Assembly (NCBI GenBank): GCA_020850615.1
Contig: JADZEI010000004.1
Location: 283,620 to 347,619, forward strand
Origin: Dehalococcoidia bacterium
GTDB lineage: Bacteria > Chloroflexota > Dehalococcoidia > Tepidiformales > Tepidiformaceae
DNA: 64,000 nucleotides
Direction of reading: 5' to 3'
The notes under the pieces were generated by a model. That model did no database searches, was not told the origin of the DNA, and saw nothing but the letters and a program-made list of their open reading frames with translations. Positions within the stretch are counted from its first letter, which is position 1; every line of letters starts with the position of its first letter. Below, piece after piece: positions 44,907 through 53,384 of this stretch. The position numbers and the translations under genes were made by a program.

Positions 44907-46409
44907 CTAGAAGGGGACCGTGGTCTTGAAGGTGGTGATGATGCCGCGCAGCTTCTCCGTGAGCTCGGGCGTCATCACCGGGCTGGCGGCGATTTCGCGG
45001 AGCACTTCGGGGTTGTTGCTGGCGAGGAACTTGCGAAGGGCTTCTTCGAAGGGGCGAACCTTGGCGACGGGCACGTCGTCGAGGAGGCCGCTGGAGAGGG
45101 AGAAGAGGACGGCGACTTCTTCGGCCATGGAGAGGGGGGTGAACTGCGGCTGCTTGAGCAGTTCGGTGGCGCGCTGGCCGCGTTCGAGCTGGCGCCGGGT
45201 GGCGGCATCGAGGTCGCTGGTGCCGAACTGGGCGAAGGCCTGGAGTTCGCGGAACTGGGACATTTCGCCCTTGAGGCCGCCGGAGACGGTCTTCATCGCC
45301 TTGGTCTGGGCGGCCGAGCCCACGCGGCTCACGGAGAGGCCGGTGTTGATGGCGGGCCGGATGCCGGCGTTGAAGAGGTCGGACTCCAGGTAGATCTGGC
45401 CGTCGGTGATGGAGATGACGTTCGTCGGGATGTAGGCCGACACGTCGTTCGCCTGCGTTTCAATGATGGGAAGGGCGCTGAGCGAACCGCCGGCTTCGAG
45501 GCGCGCGGCGCGCTCGAGAAGGCGGCTGTGAAGGTAGAAGACGTCGCCGGGATAGGCTTCGCGGCCGGGGGGGCGGCGGAGGAGGAGGGAGATTTCGCGG
45601 TATGCCCAGGCGTGCTTGCTCAGGTCGTCATAGACGATGAGGGCGTCCTTGCCGTTCTCCATGAACTCTTCGCCGATCGCGCAGCCGCCGTAGGGGGCGA
45701 GGTACTGGAGGGCGGCGGAATCGGAGGCGTTGGCGGCGACGACGATGGTGTGATCCATGGCGCCGTTCTCTTCGAGAAGGCCGACGACCTGGGCGACTTT
45801 GCCGGCTTTCTGGCCGATGGCGACGTAGATGCAGATCAGGTCGCCGCCCTTCTGATTGATGATGGTATCGAGGGCGATGGCGGTCTTGCCGGTGGAGCGG
45901 TCGCCGATGATGAGTTCGCGCTGGCCGCGGCCGATGGGGAACATGGCATCGATGGACTTGATGCCCGTCTGGACCGGCTGGTTGACGCTCTGGCGGAGGG
46001 TGACGCCGGGGGCGATGCGTTCGATGGGGCGGGTGCGGGTGGTGTTGATGGGGCCTTTGCCATCGATAGGGCGGCCGAGGGGGTCGACGACGCGGCCGAT
46101 GAGGGCTTCGCCGACGGGGACCTCGATGATGCGCCCGGTGCCGCGGACTTCATCGCCTTCTTTGATATCGATGTAGTCGCCGAGGACGACGGCGCTGACG
46201 GATTCTTCTTCGAGGTTCATGGCGATGCCCATGGACCCGTTGGAGAATTCGAGCAGCTCGGAGTACATGGCTCCGGAGAGGCCATGAACGCGGGCCACGC
46301 CATCGCCGGCTTCGATCACGGTGCCGACATCGGTGGTGACCGTGCCGGAGCCGAAGCCCTGGATCTGCTCCTTCAGGATGGAGGCAATCTCCTCAGCGCG
46401 TACAGCCAT
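44907..46409 (-). CDS. atpA: ATP synthase F1 alpha subunit
   Basis: A 500-residue alpha subunit with the N-terminal helix [17 protein letters not shown]-loop [15 protein letters not shown] at 169-183 and the [14 protein letters not shown] segment near 345. The P-loop has Ser where most bacteria have Gln (GDRQTGKT). SD-like GAGGGAG precedes the start. It is flanked by atpH and atpG in the standard order. Confidence 0.97.
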   Translation of the reverse strand: MAVRAEEIASILKEQIQGFGSGTVTTDVGTVIEAGDGVARVHGLSGAMYSELLEFSNGSMGIAMNLEEESVSAVVLGDYIDIKEGDEVRGTGRIIEVPVGEALIGRVVDPLGRPIDGKGPINTTRTRPIERIAPGVTLRQSVNQPVQTGIKSIDAMFPIGRGQRELIIGDRSTGKTAIALDTIINQKGGDLICIYVAIGQKAGKVAQVVGLLEENGAMDHTIVVAANASDSAALQYLAPYGGCAIGEEFMENGKDALIVYDDLSKHAWAYREISLLLRRPPGREAYPGDVFYLHSRLLERAARLEAGGSLSALPIIETQANDVSAYIPTNVISITDGQIYLESDLFNAGIRPAINTGLSVSRVGSAAQTKAMKTVSGGLKGEMSQFRELQAFAQFGTSDLDAATRRQLERGQRATELLKQPQFTPLSMAEEVAVLFSLSSGLLDDVPVAKVRPFEEALRKFLASNNPEVLREIAASPVMTPELTEKLRGIITTFKTTVPF

Positions 46410-46456
46410 CGCGGCGCTCCCTCTTCCTTTTCCTCAAGCGTTCTGAGCGGGTGGGC

Positions 46457-46990
46457 TCAGAAGGCTCCTTCCAGCTGCCGCCGGAGCTGCCGAAGCCGCG
46501 TCCGGACGCTTCCATCGACGATACGGTCGCCGACGCGGAGAACCGCGCCGCCGATGAGTGCGGGGTTGACCACGGCGGTGGCGGTGACCCGCTTGCCGAG
46601 CTGGCCGGAGAGGCGCTGCTCGATGGCTTCCACCTGTGCGGGCGTGAGCTCGACGGCGGTGGTGATTTCGGCGTGTTCGATGCCCTGGTGCTGGTCGGCG
46701 AGGCGGTTGAAGGCATCGCTGACGGCGCGGGCGTCGTAGCTTCGGCCCTTGGCAATCAGCAGTTTCGCCAGGTTGATGGCGAGGGGCTGGATATCAAGGA
46801 CGCGGTCGACCATGGCATAGCGGGAATCGAGCGGGCGTCGTCCGTCCGCGAGGACGGACGCGGCGCCGGATTCGGCAAGCACCTCGGCGATATCGCCGAG
46901 GTCGGCGCGCCAGCGGTCGAGATCGCCGCTTTCGCGGGCGAGTTCGAACGCGGCCTGGGCATAACGCCGTGCTGCCTGGAGGTCGGCCAT
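46457..46990 (-). CDS. atpH: ATP synthase F1 delta subunit
   Basis: A 177-residue delta (OSCP) subunit: start ADLQAARRYAQAAFELARES, and the C-terminal signature AEITTAVELTPAQVEAIEQR followed by VNPALIGGAVLRVGDRIVDG. It ties the stator stalk to the F1 head. It starts 3 bases after the atpF stop. Confidence 0.95.
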   Translation of the reverse strand: MADLQAARRYAQAAFELARESGDLDRWRADLGDIAEVLAESGAASVLADGRRPLDSRYAMVDRVLDIQPLAINLAKLLIAKGRSYDARAVSDAFNRLADQHQGIEHAEITTAVELTPAQVEAIEQRLSGQLGKRVTATAVVNPALIGGAVLRVGDRIVDGSVRTRLRQLRRQLEGAF

Positions 46991-46993
46991 GGT

Positions 46994-47503
46994 TTAGTTC
47001 CCGCTGAAGCTGGAGTTGGCCAGCGCTTCATCGATGATGCGCTGGTGGGCGGTGCGGTCGAGCGATTGACCGATGACCTTCTCGGCGGCGGAGACGGTGA
47101 TATCGGCGAATTCGCGGCGGAGGTCGGCGACGGCGCGATCGCGTTCGAGCTGGATTTCAGCGCGGGCGCGTTCGAGGGAATCCTCGCGGTCGCGGTTGGC
47201 CTGTTCGCGGGCTTCGGCCTGGATGCGCGCGGCGATCTGCTGAGCACCGGCGACGACTTCCTGGGCCTGGCGTTGGCCTTCCTGGAGCTGCGAGGCGATG
47301 TTCGCCTGGGCCTGGGCGGCCTCGGCGCGCGCGATCTCGGCGGCATTGAGGCCTTCGGCGATCTTCTGCTTGCGGTCGTCGAGCATCTTCAGGATGGGCT
47401 TGTAGGCCACGAGCCTGAGGATGACGAGGAGCAGGAAGAAGTTCGCCACCTGCGCGATGAGCTGGGGCAGGTTCAGGCCGAGGGCTTCAACTGCCTTGTC
47501 CAT
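46994..47503 (-). CDS. atpF: ATP synthase Fo subunit b
   Basis: A 169-residue stalk subunit with one N-terminal membrane helix (LIAQVANFFLLLVILRLVAY) followed by a long charged coiled coil (RKQKIAEGLNAAEIARAEAA and onward) to the C-terminal LANSSFSGN. A single b gene is present, so the stalk is probably a homodimer. Confidence 0.95.
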   Translation of the reverse strand: MDKAVEALGLNLPQLIAQVANFFLLLVILRLVAYKPILKMLDDRKQKIAEGLNAAEIARAEAAQAQANIASQLQEGQRQAQEVVAGAQQIAARIQAEAREQANRDREDSLERARAEIQLERDRAVADLRREFADITVSAAEKVIGQSLDRTAHQRIIDEALANSSFSGN

Positions 47504-47552
47504 GCGGGCGCACCGTCCCTTTCTACGTTGATCCGCACCGGGGCGCGGGAGA

Positions 47553-47819
47553 CTAGATGACGAACGCGATGATGAGCGCCGAGAGGAGCGCGTAGATGCC
47601 GATGGCTTCGGCGAAGGCGACGCCGAGAATCATGTTCGTCTGGATGGCGGCGCGGGCCTCGGGGTTGCGGCCGAGGGCTTCCATGGCCTTGCCAACGAGC
47701 ATGCCGATGGCGATGGCGGGCCCGATGCCGCCGACGGCCATGGCGATGGCGGCGCCGATCGCCTTGGCGGCGTCGGTTTCGAGGATGACCATGAACGGGA
47801 GAATGCTGAGGATGTCCAT
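47553..47819 (-). CDS. atpE: ATP synthase Fo subunit c
   Basis: An 88-residue two-helix proteolipid: AIAMAVGGIGPAIAIGMLVG, polar loop GRNPEA at 50-55, and the second helix with the ion carboxylate E71 in GVAFAEAIGIYALLSALIIA. There is no Gln/Ser-Thr set around the site of the kind used for Na+, so protons are the likely coupling ion. The ring stoichiometry is not readable. Confidence 0.95.
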   Translation of the reverse strand: MDILSILPFMVILETDAAKAIGAAIAMAVGGIGPAIAIGMLVGKAMEALGRNPEARAAIQTNMILGVAFAEAIGIYALLSALIIAFVI

Positions 47820-47918
47820 GAGCGTGCTTCTGCCTCCGTTGCGCCCTCTCCATGGCGCGGGTTTCCAGGTTTACTTTGCGAACAGGCCGTGTGGCCTGGA
47901 CTGCCCGTGTGGGTATGT

Positions 47919-49280
47919 TCAGTGCGCGGCGGCGGCTCCGTGCGCGTGGTGGGCATCGGCGCCCGCGTCTTCGCCGTGGTGCCCTTCGTGGTGTTCGTCT
48001 TCGCCGTGGTGTTCCACCGCGCCAACGGCGAACACGAGGGTGAGGAGGGCGAACACGGCGGCCTGGATGAAGCCCACGAAGAGCTCGAGGCCGTAGATGA
48101 TATCGACGAAGAGGAACGGCATCAGGAATGTCAGCATCAGGATGAGCACTTCGCCGGCGAAGATGTTGCCGAAGAGGCGGAAGGTGAAGCTGATGATGCG
48201 GATGAATTCCGAGAGGAGTTCGAGGATGCCGACGAAGGCGTTGACGCCGTTCAGGTTGAAGAACTTCTTGAGGTAGCCGAAGCCGAGGGCCTGGAAGCCC
48301 CAGAATTCGATGCAGAGGAAGGCGACGATTCCGAGGGCGAGGGTGTTATTGACGTCGCTAAAGGCGCCGCGGAAGAGGGGGATGACGAGGCCGAACTTCT
48401 TCGCGCCTTCGAAATCGATGCCGGTGATTGTCTGGTGGAGGGCGGGGCTGGCGAGGCCGTGGGCGGCGGCGGCGCCGTGGTCATCGGCGGCGTGGGCTTC
48501 GCCGAGGAGGAGGTGGGGGTGGCCGTCCGTGCCATCGAGGGTGGCGGCGGCGGCGGCGACCATCTCGGCGGTGGGATGTTCGAGTTCTTCATCGGTGGCT
48601 TCGAAGCCGGCGAAGTGCTTCGCGACGAAGACGATGTAGCGGTCGGCGGCTTCGCCGGGGGTTTCGCCTTCGTGGACTTCGAAATCGATGGCCTTGGTGC
48701 GGGGCTTGGCGATGATGAGGCCGCCATCGCCATCCATGATCCAGCCGCCGAAGCCGTTGCCTTCGATGTAGCGGCCGTCTTCACCGAGGGTGAGGTCTTT
48801 GGGGTGTTCGCTGGTGAGTTCGTGGAAGACGTGGTGGTGAACGTCTTCGTGCTTGCCGAAGGCGTTGAAGAACGGCATGAGGCCGAACCAGTTGTTGCAG
48901 ATGACGAAGAGGAAGATGGTGGCGACGACGGCGAAGAACCTGCGGCCGTTCTTTTCGCCGGCGATCTCTTCGACCTGGCCGACGAGGAAGCTGATGACGG
49001 CTTCGGCGAAGTTCTGGGCGCCGGTGGGGAGGAGTTTCATGGACCTGGTGGCGGTCCAGAAGAAGAGAATCATCAGGGCCATGACGACCCAGGAGGTGAT
49101 GAGGGTGTTGGTGAGGTTGAGCGGGCCGACTTTGGTGATGACTTCGGCGGGGACGATGATCTCGGGCTGGGGGCCCTGGGCAATGAAGAGGCCAATCCCG
49201 AGCCAGACGAGGACACCGACGAAGGCGGCAAGGCCGATGACGAGCTTCAACTCAGCGTTACTCCGTTGGCCCGGTCCCAA
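47919..49280 (-). CDS. atpB: ATP synthase Fo subunit a, with large insertion and His-rich tail
   Basis: Subunit a of 453 residues; the family is usually 220-300. The core is clear: FFAVVATIFLFVICNNWFGL near 115-133, then NTLALGIVAFLCIEFWGF near 312 and SFTFRLFGNIFAGEVLILML with the essential Arg (R368). Between them about 160 residues (140-300) are inserted, hydrophilic and rich in Asp, His and Ala (for example ELEHPTAEMVAAAAATLDGT). The C-terminus ends in a 31-residue His/Glu/Asp tail (VEHHGEDEHHEGHHGEDAGA). TTG at 49280 lies inside atpI; TTG 49250, after the atpI stop and with GGAG upstream, is an equally good start. Confidence 0.93.
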   Translation of the reverse strand: MGPGQRSNAELKLVIGLAAFVGVLVWLGIGLFIAQGPQPEIIVPAEVITKVGPLNLTNTLITSWVVMALMILFFWTATRSMKLLPTGAQNFAEAVISFLVGQVEEIAGEKNGRRFFAVVATIFLFVICNNWFGLMPFFNAFGKHEDVHHHVFHELTSEHPKDLTLGEDGRYIEGNGFGGWIMDGDGGLIIAKPRTKAIDFEVHEGETPGEAADRYIVFVAKHFAGFEATDEELEHPTAEMVAAAAATLDGTDGHPHLLLGEAHAADDHGAAAAHGLASPALHQTITGIDFEGAKKFGLVIPLFRGAFSDVNNTLALGIVAFLCIEFWGFQALGFGYLKKFFNLNGVNAFVGILELLSEFIRIISFTFRLFGNIFAGEVLILMLTFLMPFLFVDIIYGLELFVGFIQAAVFALLTLVFAVGAVEHHGEDEHHEGHHGEDAGADAHHAHGAAAAH

Positions 49281-49485
49281 ACCGGCGCATGAAGGGCAGG
49301 AGCATGCGGATTCCGCCGACCATCGCGACTGCGAGTCCGAGCACGATCCCTGCGAGTGTCAACACGGGCTCGAGACCGGTTCTCGCGTCGGCCCAGCGGC
49401 CAATCACGACGCCGAGGATGATACAGGTGGCGAAGTACCACCCGATGCCGAGCAAGTAGGCAGTTGGCACCATCCAGCTGCCCAC
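49258..49485 (-). CDS. AtpI/AtpZ-like small membrane protein
   Basis: A 75-residue protein with two membrane helices (TAYLLGIGWYFATCIILGVV and LAGIVLGLAVAMVGGIRMLL) separated by a short polar turn GRWADARTGLEP, the AtpZ/AtpI pattern. These proteins help assemble the c-ring or import Mg2+. It is the first gene of the operon and overlaps the upstream-most start of atpB. Confidence 0.82.
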   Translation of the reverse strand: MGSWMVPTAYLLGIGWYFATCIILGVVIGRWADARTGLEPVLTLAGIVLGLAVAMVGGIRMLLPFMRRFGTGPTE

Positions 49486-49523
49486 AGCCGCCTCCTCAGG
49501 CGCCCGGTCTCCAGACCCGGCGC

Positions 49524-49553
49524 ATCATAGCCAGATTGTGAATCAATGCGCAA
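49524..49553 (-). promoter_or_regulatory. Promoter of the ATP synthase operon
   Basis: On the minus strand, TTGCGC (49553-49548) and TATGAT (49529-49524) with an 18-base spacer, about 38 bases before the atpI ATG. The -10 matches consensus in five of six positions. Confidence 0.55.
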
Positions 49554-49564
49554 GCGAGCTTGCG
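49549..49564 (-). terminator. Short hairpin after the bifunctional-nuclease gene
   Basis: CGCAAG and CTTGCG pair around a 4-base loop, 14 bases after the stop of the upstream gene, and the stem overlaps the -35 of the atp promoter. It may separate the two transcription units. Confidence 0.45.
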
Positions 49565-49577
49565 TGGCTTTCGACGT

Positions 49578-50123
49578 CTATTTGCGAGGGTCGCCAAAGT
49601 CCTCGAGGTCGAGGCTTTCGATGAAGTCCTTAAAGGCGCCGAGGCGTTCGAGCTCGGCCGGATCGACGGGGCGGGAGGACTCGCCGACGCTGACGGATGG
49701 CTGGGGTTTGCCTTCTTCGTCGAGCACGACGCCGGCGCGGTCGAGCACGGTCTCTTCGGCGAAGATGGGGGCTTCGACGCGGACGGCGAGGGCGATGGCA
49801 TCGCTGGGGCGGGAATCGATCTCCATGGTCTCGCCGCGGACATCGAGGACGATGCGGGCGAAGAAGGTGTCGTTGGAGATGTCGTTGACGAGGATGTAGA
49901 CGACGCGGCCGCCGAGTTGCTCGATGAGGTTGCGGATGAGGTCGTGGGTGAGGGGGCGGGCGACGGTGACATCCTGGAGGCGGACGGCGATGGCCTCGGC
50001 CTCGGCGGCGCCGATCCAGATGGGGAGGTAGCGATCGGCGTCTTTTTCGCGAAGGATGACGACGCGCTGGTAGTTCATCATGCTGAGGCGGATGCTTTCG
50101 ATCGTCAGCTCTTTCACGTTCAC
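49578..50123 (-). CDS. Bifunctional nuclease family (DUF151) protein
   Basis: A 181-residue protein: VKELTIESIRLSMMNYQRVV start, LPIWIGAAEAEAIAVRLQDV, RPLTHDLIRNLIEQLGGRVV and IDSRPSDAIALAVRVEAPIF are diagnostic of DUF151/BFN. A C-terminal UVR-like or coiled domain is not evident; instead there is an acidic Glu/Asp/Leu-rich tail. Plant members have DNase and RNase activity; the bacterial role is unknown. It lies upstream of the atp operon on the same strand. Confidence 0.92.
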   Translation of the reverse strand: MNVKELTIESIRLSMMNYQRVVILREKDADRYLPIWIGAAEAEAIAVRLQDVTVARPLTHDLIRNLIEQLGGRVVYILVNDISNDTFFARIVLDVRGETMEIDSRPSDAIALAVRVEAPIFAEETVLDRAGVVLDEEGKPQPSVSVGESSRPVDPAELERLGAFKDFIESLDLEDFGDPRK

Positions 50124-50239
50124 CGCCTCGCGGCCGAAGTAGGGCCGCAGCAGGCCGGCCGGGACCGGCTCTTGAAGTCATGGTAGGAGCGGCCGGATCG
50201 GCGAGTCAATGGACCTTCGAACGTTGGTTCGAACGTGGT

Positions 50240-51583
50240 TCAGGGGACGGCGCCGGCCGTGCGGGGAGCAGGCCGCCGCGCGGGACGGAAGTTCAGGACG
50301 GCGGCGATGGCGATGGCGGCGGAGAGCATGGCCATCACGGGGGTGACGCCGACGTGGTCGGAGAGGGCGCCGGCGGCGAGCACGGGCAGCGCTGAGACGA
50401 GCGCGGAGAGCGCGGCCTGGGTGGAATTCACGCGGCCCTGGAGCTGAAGGGGGACGCGGTCGTTGATGACGGTCTGGGCGGCGACGGAGACGGTGGCGTA
50501 GGCGAAGCCGAGGGGGAAGGTGAGGAGCGCGGCGAGGGCACCGCCGCCATCGAAGCCGCCGACATCGATGGAATCGAGCCAGGCGAACATGCCGTAGCCG
50601 GCGAGGAATTCGGCCTCGGGGTTGACGAAGGTGATGAGCGCGAGCAGGGGCACGAAGAAGGCGAAGCCGGCGGAGGAGAGCACGCTGTGGGGCAGGCGGT
50701 GGCTGAGGAAACCGGCGATGCGCAGGCCGAGGGCGATGCCGAAGACGGCGGGCATGAGCACGAGGGCGCCGGCATCGACGGGGAGGCCGAGGACGCGGCT
50801 GAGGTAGCCGGGGATGAGCCCGGCGATGACGATCATGGCGGCGGACATGACGGTGAGTTCGATGGCGGCGTGGAGAACCATGGGGTCGCGGTGCATGGCC
50901 CGCCAGCCGGCCTTCCACCAGGCGCCGCTGGCGGGAGCGGGCGCGTCGCCGCCGACTTCGAACCGTTCGGGGTGGTGGACGCGGCCGATGAGCAGCGCCT
51001 GGAAGGCGGCGAAGGCGAACATCGCGGCGCAAAGGCCGAAGAGGATGTCGGGCGTTTCGAAGACGCGGAGCAGGAGGGGGGTGAGGATGCCGAGGCCGGC
51101 GACCTGGGCGGCGCCGCCGACAGCGTGGCCAATCGCGTTCGCGCGGGCGAGTTCGGCGCGGGGGACGATGGCGGGGACGAGCGTGCCCTCGGCGGTGGCG
51201 GCGAACTGGGTGAGGGTGGAAACGGCGACGGCGACGATGAAATAGGTTTCGATGCCGCCAGAACCGCGCACGAACCAGATGCAGATGGCGGCGCGGGCCA
51301 CATCGCCGAGGAAGATGATGGGGCGGCGGGGAAAGGCATCGGCGGCGGCGCCGGCGGCGATTCCGGCGACGGTGCTGGGGATGACGAGGGCGAGCACGAG
51401 GAGGCTTGAGAGGAAGGCGCGGTCGGTTTCGCGAACGATGAGGAGGACGAGGGCGAAGTTCAGGCAGTTGTGGGCGACGCGCGACCAGAAGCGCGTGTAG
51501 CAGAGCATGCGGAACTGGCGCCTTCGCCAGAGGCCGGCGGGCGCGCCTTCATTCGGCGGCGTGTGGGACGAGTGCCTTTGCAC
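50240..51583 (-). CDS. Major facilitator superfamily transporter
   Basis: About 447 residues with twelve hydrophobic segments and MFS features of the enterobactin-exporter/MFS_3 kind (FALVLLIVRETDRAFLSSLL, GAAADAFPRRPIIFLGDVAR between helices 2 and 3). It would export a small molecule. The start is uncertain: GTG 51583 would overlap the DUF951 gene by 35 bases, and ATG 51508 (MLCYTRFWSR) would leave no overlap. Neither has a strong ribosome site. Confidence 0.85.
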   Translation of the reverse strand: MQRHSSHTPPNEGAPAGLWRRRQFRMLCYTRFWSRVAHNCLNFALVLLIVRETDRAFLSSLLVLALVIPSTVAGIAAGAAADAFPRRPIIFLGDVARAAICIWFVRGSGGIETYFIVAVAVSTLTQFAATAEGTLVPAIVPRAELARANAIGHAVGGAAQVAGLGILTPLLLRVFETPDILFGLCAAMFAFAAFQALLIGRVHHPERFEVGGDAPAPASGAWWKAGWRAMHRDPMVLHAAIELTVMSAAMIVIAGLIPGYLSRVLGLPVDAGALVLMPAVFGIALGLRIAGFLSHRLPHSVLSSAGFAFFVPLLALITFVNPEAEFLAGYGMFAWLDSIDVGGFDGGGALAALLTFPLGFAYATVSVAAQTVINDRVPLQLQGRVNSTQAALSALVSALPVLAAGALSDHVGVTPVMAMLSAAIAIAAVLNFRPARRPAPRTAGAVP

Positions 51584-51746
51584 GGGATTCGAAACGGCGG
51601 CGTTCGACGAGGACGCGGCGGCCGCAGGTGAGGCATTCGATGCCGATATCGGCGCCGGTGCGAAAGACGCGGAAATCGAGGCCGCCACAGGGATGCGGGC
51701 GGCGCATGCGATAGACCTGCCCCTCGCGGATTTCGGGGACGGGCAC
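51549..51746 (-). CDS. DUF951 small protein
   Basis: A 65-residue protein with REGQVYRMRRPHPCGGLDFR and IGIECLTCGRRVLVERRRFE, the DUF951 pattern of HPCG and CxxC that probably binds zinc. The family is common in Firmicutes and Chloroflexota. It follows pyrF after 2 bases. Confidence 0.87.
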   Translation of the reverse strand: MPVPEIREGQVYRMRRPHPCGGLDFRVFRTGADIGIECLTCGRRVLVERRRFESRAKALVPHAAE

Positions 51747-51748
51747 GG

Positions 51749-52546
51749 CTAGCGGGCGGCCAGGGCGGCGGCGTTGAGCTCGTCGCGGAGCTGTCGGGCG
51801 GCCTCACCGGCGGCCTCGGCGAAGTCCGGGCCATCGGCGGCGTACATGATGGAGCGGCTGGCGTTGACGACCATGCTGCCGGGGACGGCGCCGGCGGCGA
51901 CGACGACCTCCTCGGGGCGGCCGCCCTGGGCGCCCACGCCGGGGACGAGGAGGGTGACGGTGGGGAGCAGTTCGCGGACGCGGCGAAGCTCGGCGGGGGC
52001 GGTCGCGCCGACGACGAGGCCGACAGCCGGGGACCAGCTCGCGGCGGTGACGGCGACGTGTTCGAACAGGAGCGTGCCGTTGGCGAGGGGCTGCTCCTGG
52101 AATTCGCGCGAGCTGGGGTTCGAGGTGCGGCAGAGGACGTAGGCGCCCTTGCCTTCGTAGGCGAGGAAGGGGGCGACGGTATCGAGGCCCTGGTAGCCGT
52201 TCAGGGTGACGGCATCGAACTTCCAGATCTCGAAGGCGGCGCGGGCGTAGGCCTCGGCGGTGCTGCCGATGTCGCCGCGCTTTATGTCGCCGATAACGGG
52301 GATGCCCGCGGGAATGGCGGCGAGTGTCTCTTCGAGCGCGCGCAGCCCGGGAATGCCGTGCTGTTCGTAGAAGGCGATGTTTGGCTTGTAGACGGCGGCG
52401 TAGGGCGCGGTCGCGGCGATGATAGCGCGGTTGTAGGCGGCGAGGTCCTCGATGCGGTGCTTCTTGAAGTCGGGGTCGAGGCCCACGCAGACGAGGGTGC
52501 TGGCTTCGCGGCTGCGGGCGGCGAGTCGTTCGGCGTAGCTGGTCAG
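51749..52546 (-). CDS. pyrF: Orotidine 5'-phosphate decarboxylase, apparent CTG start
   Basis: A 265-residue class 2 OMP decarboxylase, the last step of UMP synthesis. Motifs are STLVCVGLDPDFKKH near residue 15, VYKPNIAFYEQHG, PVIGDIKRGDIGSTAEAYA with the catalytic Asp/Lys set near 95, and PGVGAQGGRPEEVV near 205. An ATG-, GTG- or TTG-started protein would have to begin at GTG 52486 and would lose the conserved N-terminus. CTG 52546 overlaps the murI stop (CTGA) and has GGAGGT 6-7 bases upstream, so it is the likely start. It is coupled to murI. Confidence 0.9.
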   Translation of the reverse strand: MTSYAERLAARSREASTLVCVGLDPDFKKHRIEDLAAYNRAIIAATAPYAAVYKPNIAFYEQHGIPGLRALEETLAAIPAGIPVIGDIKRGDIGSTAEAYARAAFEIWKFDAVTLNGYQGLDTVAPFLAYEGKGAYVLCRTSNPSSREFQEQPLANGTLLFEHVAVTAASWSPAVGLVVGATAPAELRRVRELLPTVTLLVPGVGAQGGRPEEVVVAAGAVPGSMVVNASRSIMYAADGPDFAEAAGEAARQLRDELNAAALAAR

Positions 52547-53328
52547 GGGACTACCTCCGCGGGGTGTGGGGCGAACCCAAGGTGGGCCATGACGGCTTTG
52601 AAGGCTTCGCGGTCGCCGCTGACGATGAGGTCGAGGGCGCCGGGCCGGCCGGGGGGCGCTTCGATGCCCTGCTCGGCGAGGACGGCCACGGCGCGGCGGG
52701 CGACGGCTTCGCTGGTCTCGACGGTGGCGACGCCGGGGAATTCGGCGGCGACGTCATCGGCGAGGAAGTGGTAGTGGGTGCAGCCGAGGACCACGGTATC
52801 GGCGCCGGCGGCGATGGCGGGACCGAGGATGCGGCGAAGGCTCGCGCGGGCGGCTTCGGTGCCGGACTGGCCGCGTTCGACGAGTTCGGCGAGGCCGTGG
52901 CCGGGGACGTTTTCGATGCTGACGCCGCGGCCGAACTCATCGACGACGCGGGCGTAGAGGTCGCCATCGAGGGTGCCCGGGGTGGCGAGGATGGCGACGC
53001 GGCCGGAGCGGGATTGCTGCGTGGCGGGCTTGAGGCCGGGCACCATGCCCACGAAGGGCACGGGGAAGGCGTCGCGCAGGTCGGCGATGGCGGCGGCGGA
53101 GGCGGTGTTGCAGGCGACGACGATGAGCTTGCAGCCGGCGCTGATGAGGCGCTGGGTGATGGCGAAGCTGCGCTTGCGCACCTCCGCGGCGGGGCGGGGG
53201 CCGTAGGGGAAGAAGGCGGTATCGGCGAAGTAGATGACGCGCTCATGGGGGGCGAGACGCTGGAAGTCGCGGAGAACGCTGAGACCGCCAACGCCGGAAT
53301 CGAACATCCCAACAGGCCGGGGATCCAT
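52543..53328 (-). CDS. murI: Glutamate racemase
   Basis: A 261-residue racemase producing D-glutamate for peptidoglycan. GMFDSGVGGLSVLRDFQRL begins the protein. The two catalytic Cys lie in VVACNTASAAAIADLRDAFP near 80 and VVLGCTHYHFLADDVAAEFP near 190, both intact. ATG 53328 matches the family start; an ATG at 53346 is the alternative. It is divergent from comB and coupled to pyrF. Confidence 0.94.
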   Translation of the reverse strand: MDPRPVGMFDSGVGGLSVLRDFQRLAPHERVIYFADTAFFPYGPRPAAEVRKRSFAITQRLISAGCKLIVVACNTASAAAIADLRDAFPVPFVGMVPGLKPATQQSRSGRVAILATPGTLDGDLYARVVDEFGRGVSIENVPGHGLAELVERGQSGTEAARASLRRILGPAIAAGADTVVLGCTHYHFLADDVAAEFPGVATVETSEAVARRAVAVLAEQGIEAPPGRPGALDLIVSGDREAFKAVMAHLGFAPHPAEVVP

Positions 53329-53384
53329 CGGGGGTAAGCATAGCATTGGATGCGCGGGCGCCGGAGGTGGGCGATGCTACCGCA

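Noticed and set aside
43800..46739. A plus-strand open frame of 979 codons opposite atpG, atpA and atpH
   Set aside because: It runs antisense to three certain ATP synthase genes. Its translation is a low-complexity Gly/Asp/Ala/Glu/Val mix without domains; it is a by-product of the C-rich coding strand with few stops.
47889..49292. A plus-strand open frame of 467 codons opposite atpB
   Set aside because: Antisense to subunit a, acidic low-complexity translation and no domain. The His-rich tail and acidic insert of atpB create it.
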